Source of the DNA: an uncultured Lachnospiraceae bacterium
GTDB taxonomy: Bacteria > Bacillota_A > Clostridia > Lachnospirales > Lachnospiraceae
Direction: 5' to 3'
Assembly: GCA_905200565.1 (NCBI GenBank)
Contig: CAJKKX010000183.1
Location: forward strand, 1 to 5,571
Length of the DNA: 5,571 bases
Below are positions 5,445-5,571 of this stretch, piece after piece. The translations under genes and the position numbers were made by a program. Positions within the stretch are counted from its first letter, which is position 1, and each line of letters starts with the position of its first letter. The notes below the pieces were generated by a model, which did no database searches, had not been told where the DNA came from, and saw only the letters and a program-made list of their open reading frames with translations.

Positions 5445-5571
5445 ATGAAAAATTTTATCTTTATTTCACCAAACTTCCCGGCAAACTACTGGATGTTTTG
5501 CCGCGAGCTGAAGAAAAACGGGCTGAATGTGCTCGGTATCGGCGACCAGCCCTACGACGAGCTGAAGACCG
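5445..5571 (+). CDS. ATP-grasp carboxylate-amine ligase-like protein (3' truncated)
   Basis: Only the first 42 codons are inside the window and the frame is open to the edge. The start MKNFIFISPNFPANYW is a beta strand followed by FCRELKKNGLNVLGIGDQPYDEL, a helix, a second strand and a loop. This is the Rossmann-like N-terminal subdomain found before the ATP-binding part of many ATP-grasp ligases, and the NFP-x2-YW wording is typical of uncharacterised ATP-grasp proteins in gut Firmicutes. Such enzymes activate a carboxylate as an acyl phosphate and join it to an amine or other nucleophile. The ATP-binding residues lie outside the window, so the call rests on the N-terminus and on context. 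It is the third gene of the hydrolase operon. Confidence 0.65.
   Translation, partial: MKNFIFISPNFPANYWMFCRELKKNGLNVLGIGDQPYDELKT

Overview
The window looks like chromosomal DNA from a Gram-positive, anaerobic Firmicute, most likely a gut Lachnospiraceae-type Clostridium. The reasons are strong GGGAGG-type ribosome binding sites before almost every gene, intermediate GC content, sigma-A-like promoters, and the style of the proteins (a DacF-like carboxypeptidase with an acidic tail, a small tyrosine recombinase, an ATP-grasp/esterase cluster). No RNA gene, CRISPR array, prophage block or complete insertion sequence is visible. The lineage is an inference from style, not from a marker gene.

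Layout. Positions 1-699 (+) hold the 3' end of a gene for a DEDDh-type 3'-5' exonuclease domain followed by a Cys/His cluster. It converges on a two-gene minus-strand unit, and the 134-bp gap between them (700-833) holds two hairpins with A/T flanks that can terminate transcription from both sides. The minus-strand unit reads from a good promoter at 3461-3489 through a D-Ala-D-Ala carboxypeptidase (1619-3421) and then, 47 bp later with no convincing terminator, a catalytic-domain-only tyrosine recombinase homologue (834-1571) that lacks two of the usual catalytic residues.

The 439-bp divergent gap (3422-3860) is the most structured non-coding part. It carries the carboxypeptidase promoter, a divergent extended -10 promoter at 3549-3577, two GC-rich stem-loops (3604-3663), and a 157-bp segment (3679-3835) with perfect 11-bp terminal inverted repeats flanked by perfect 8-bp direct repeats. 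This is the architecture of a small non-autonomous (MITE-like) mobile element. It sits in the leader of the downstream operon and is itself full of competing inverted repeats.

Positions 3861-5571 (+) are a tightly packed operon: an esterase-D-type alpha/beta hydrolase, a second, different alpha/beta hydrolase starting at the base after the first one's stop codon, and the first 42 codons of a protein that looks like an ATP-grasp carboxylate-amine ligase. Two serine hydrolases with a ligase suggest a small pathway that makes or trims an amide- or ester-linked metabolite; the substrate cannot be read from the sequence.
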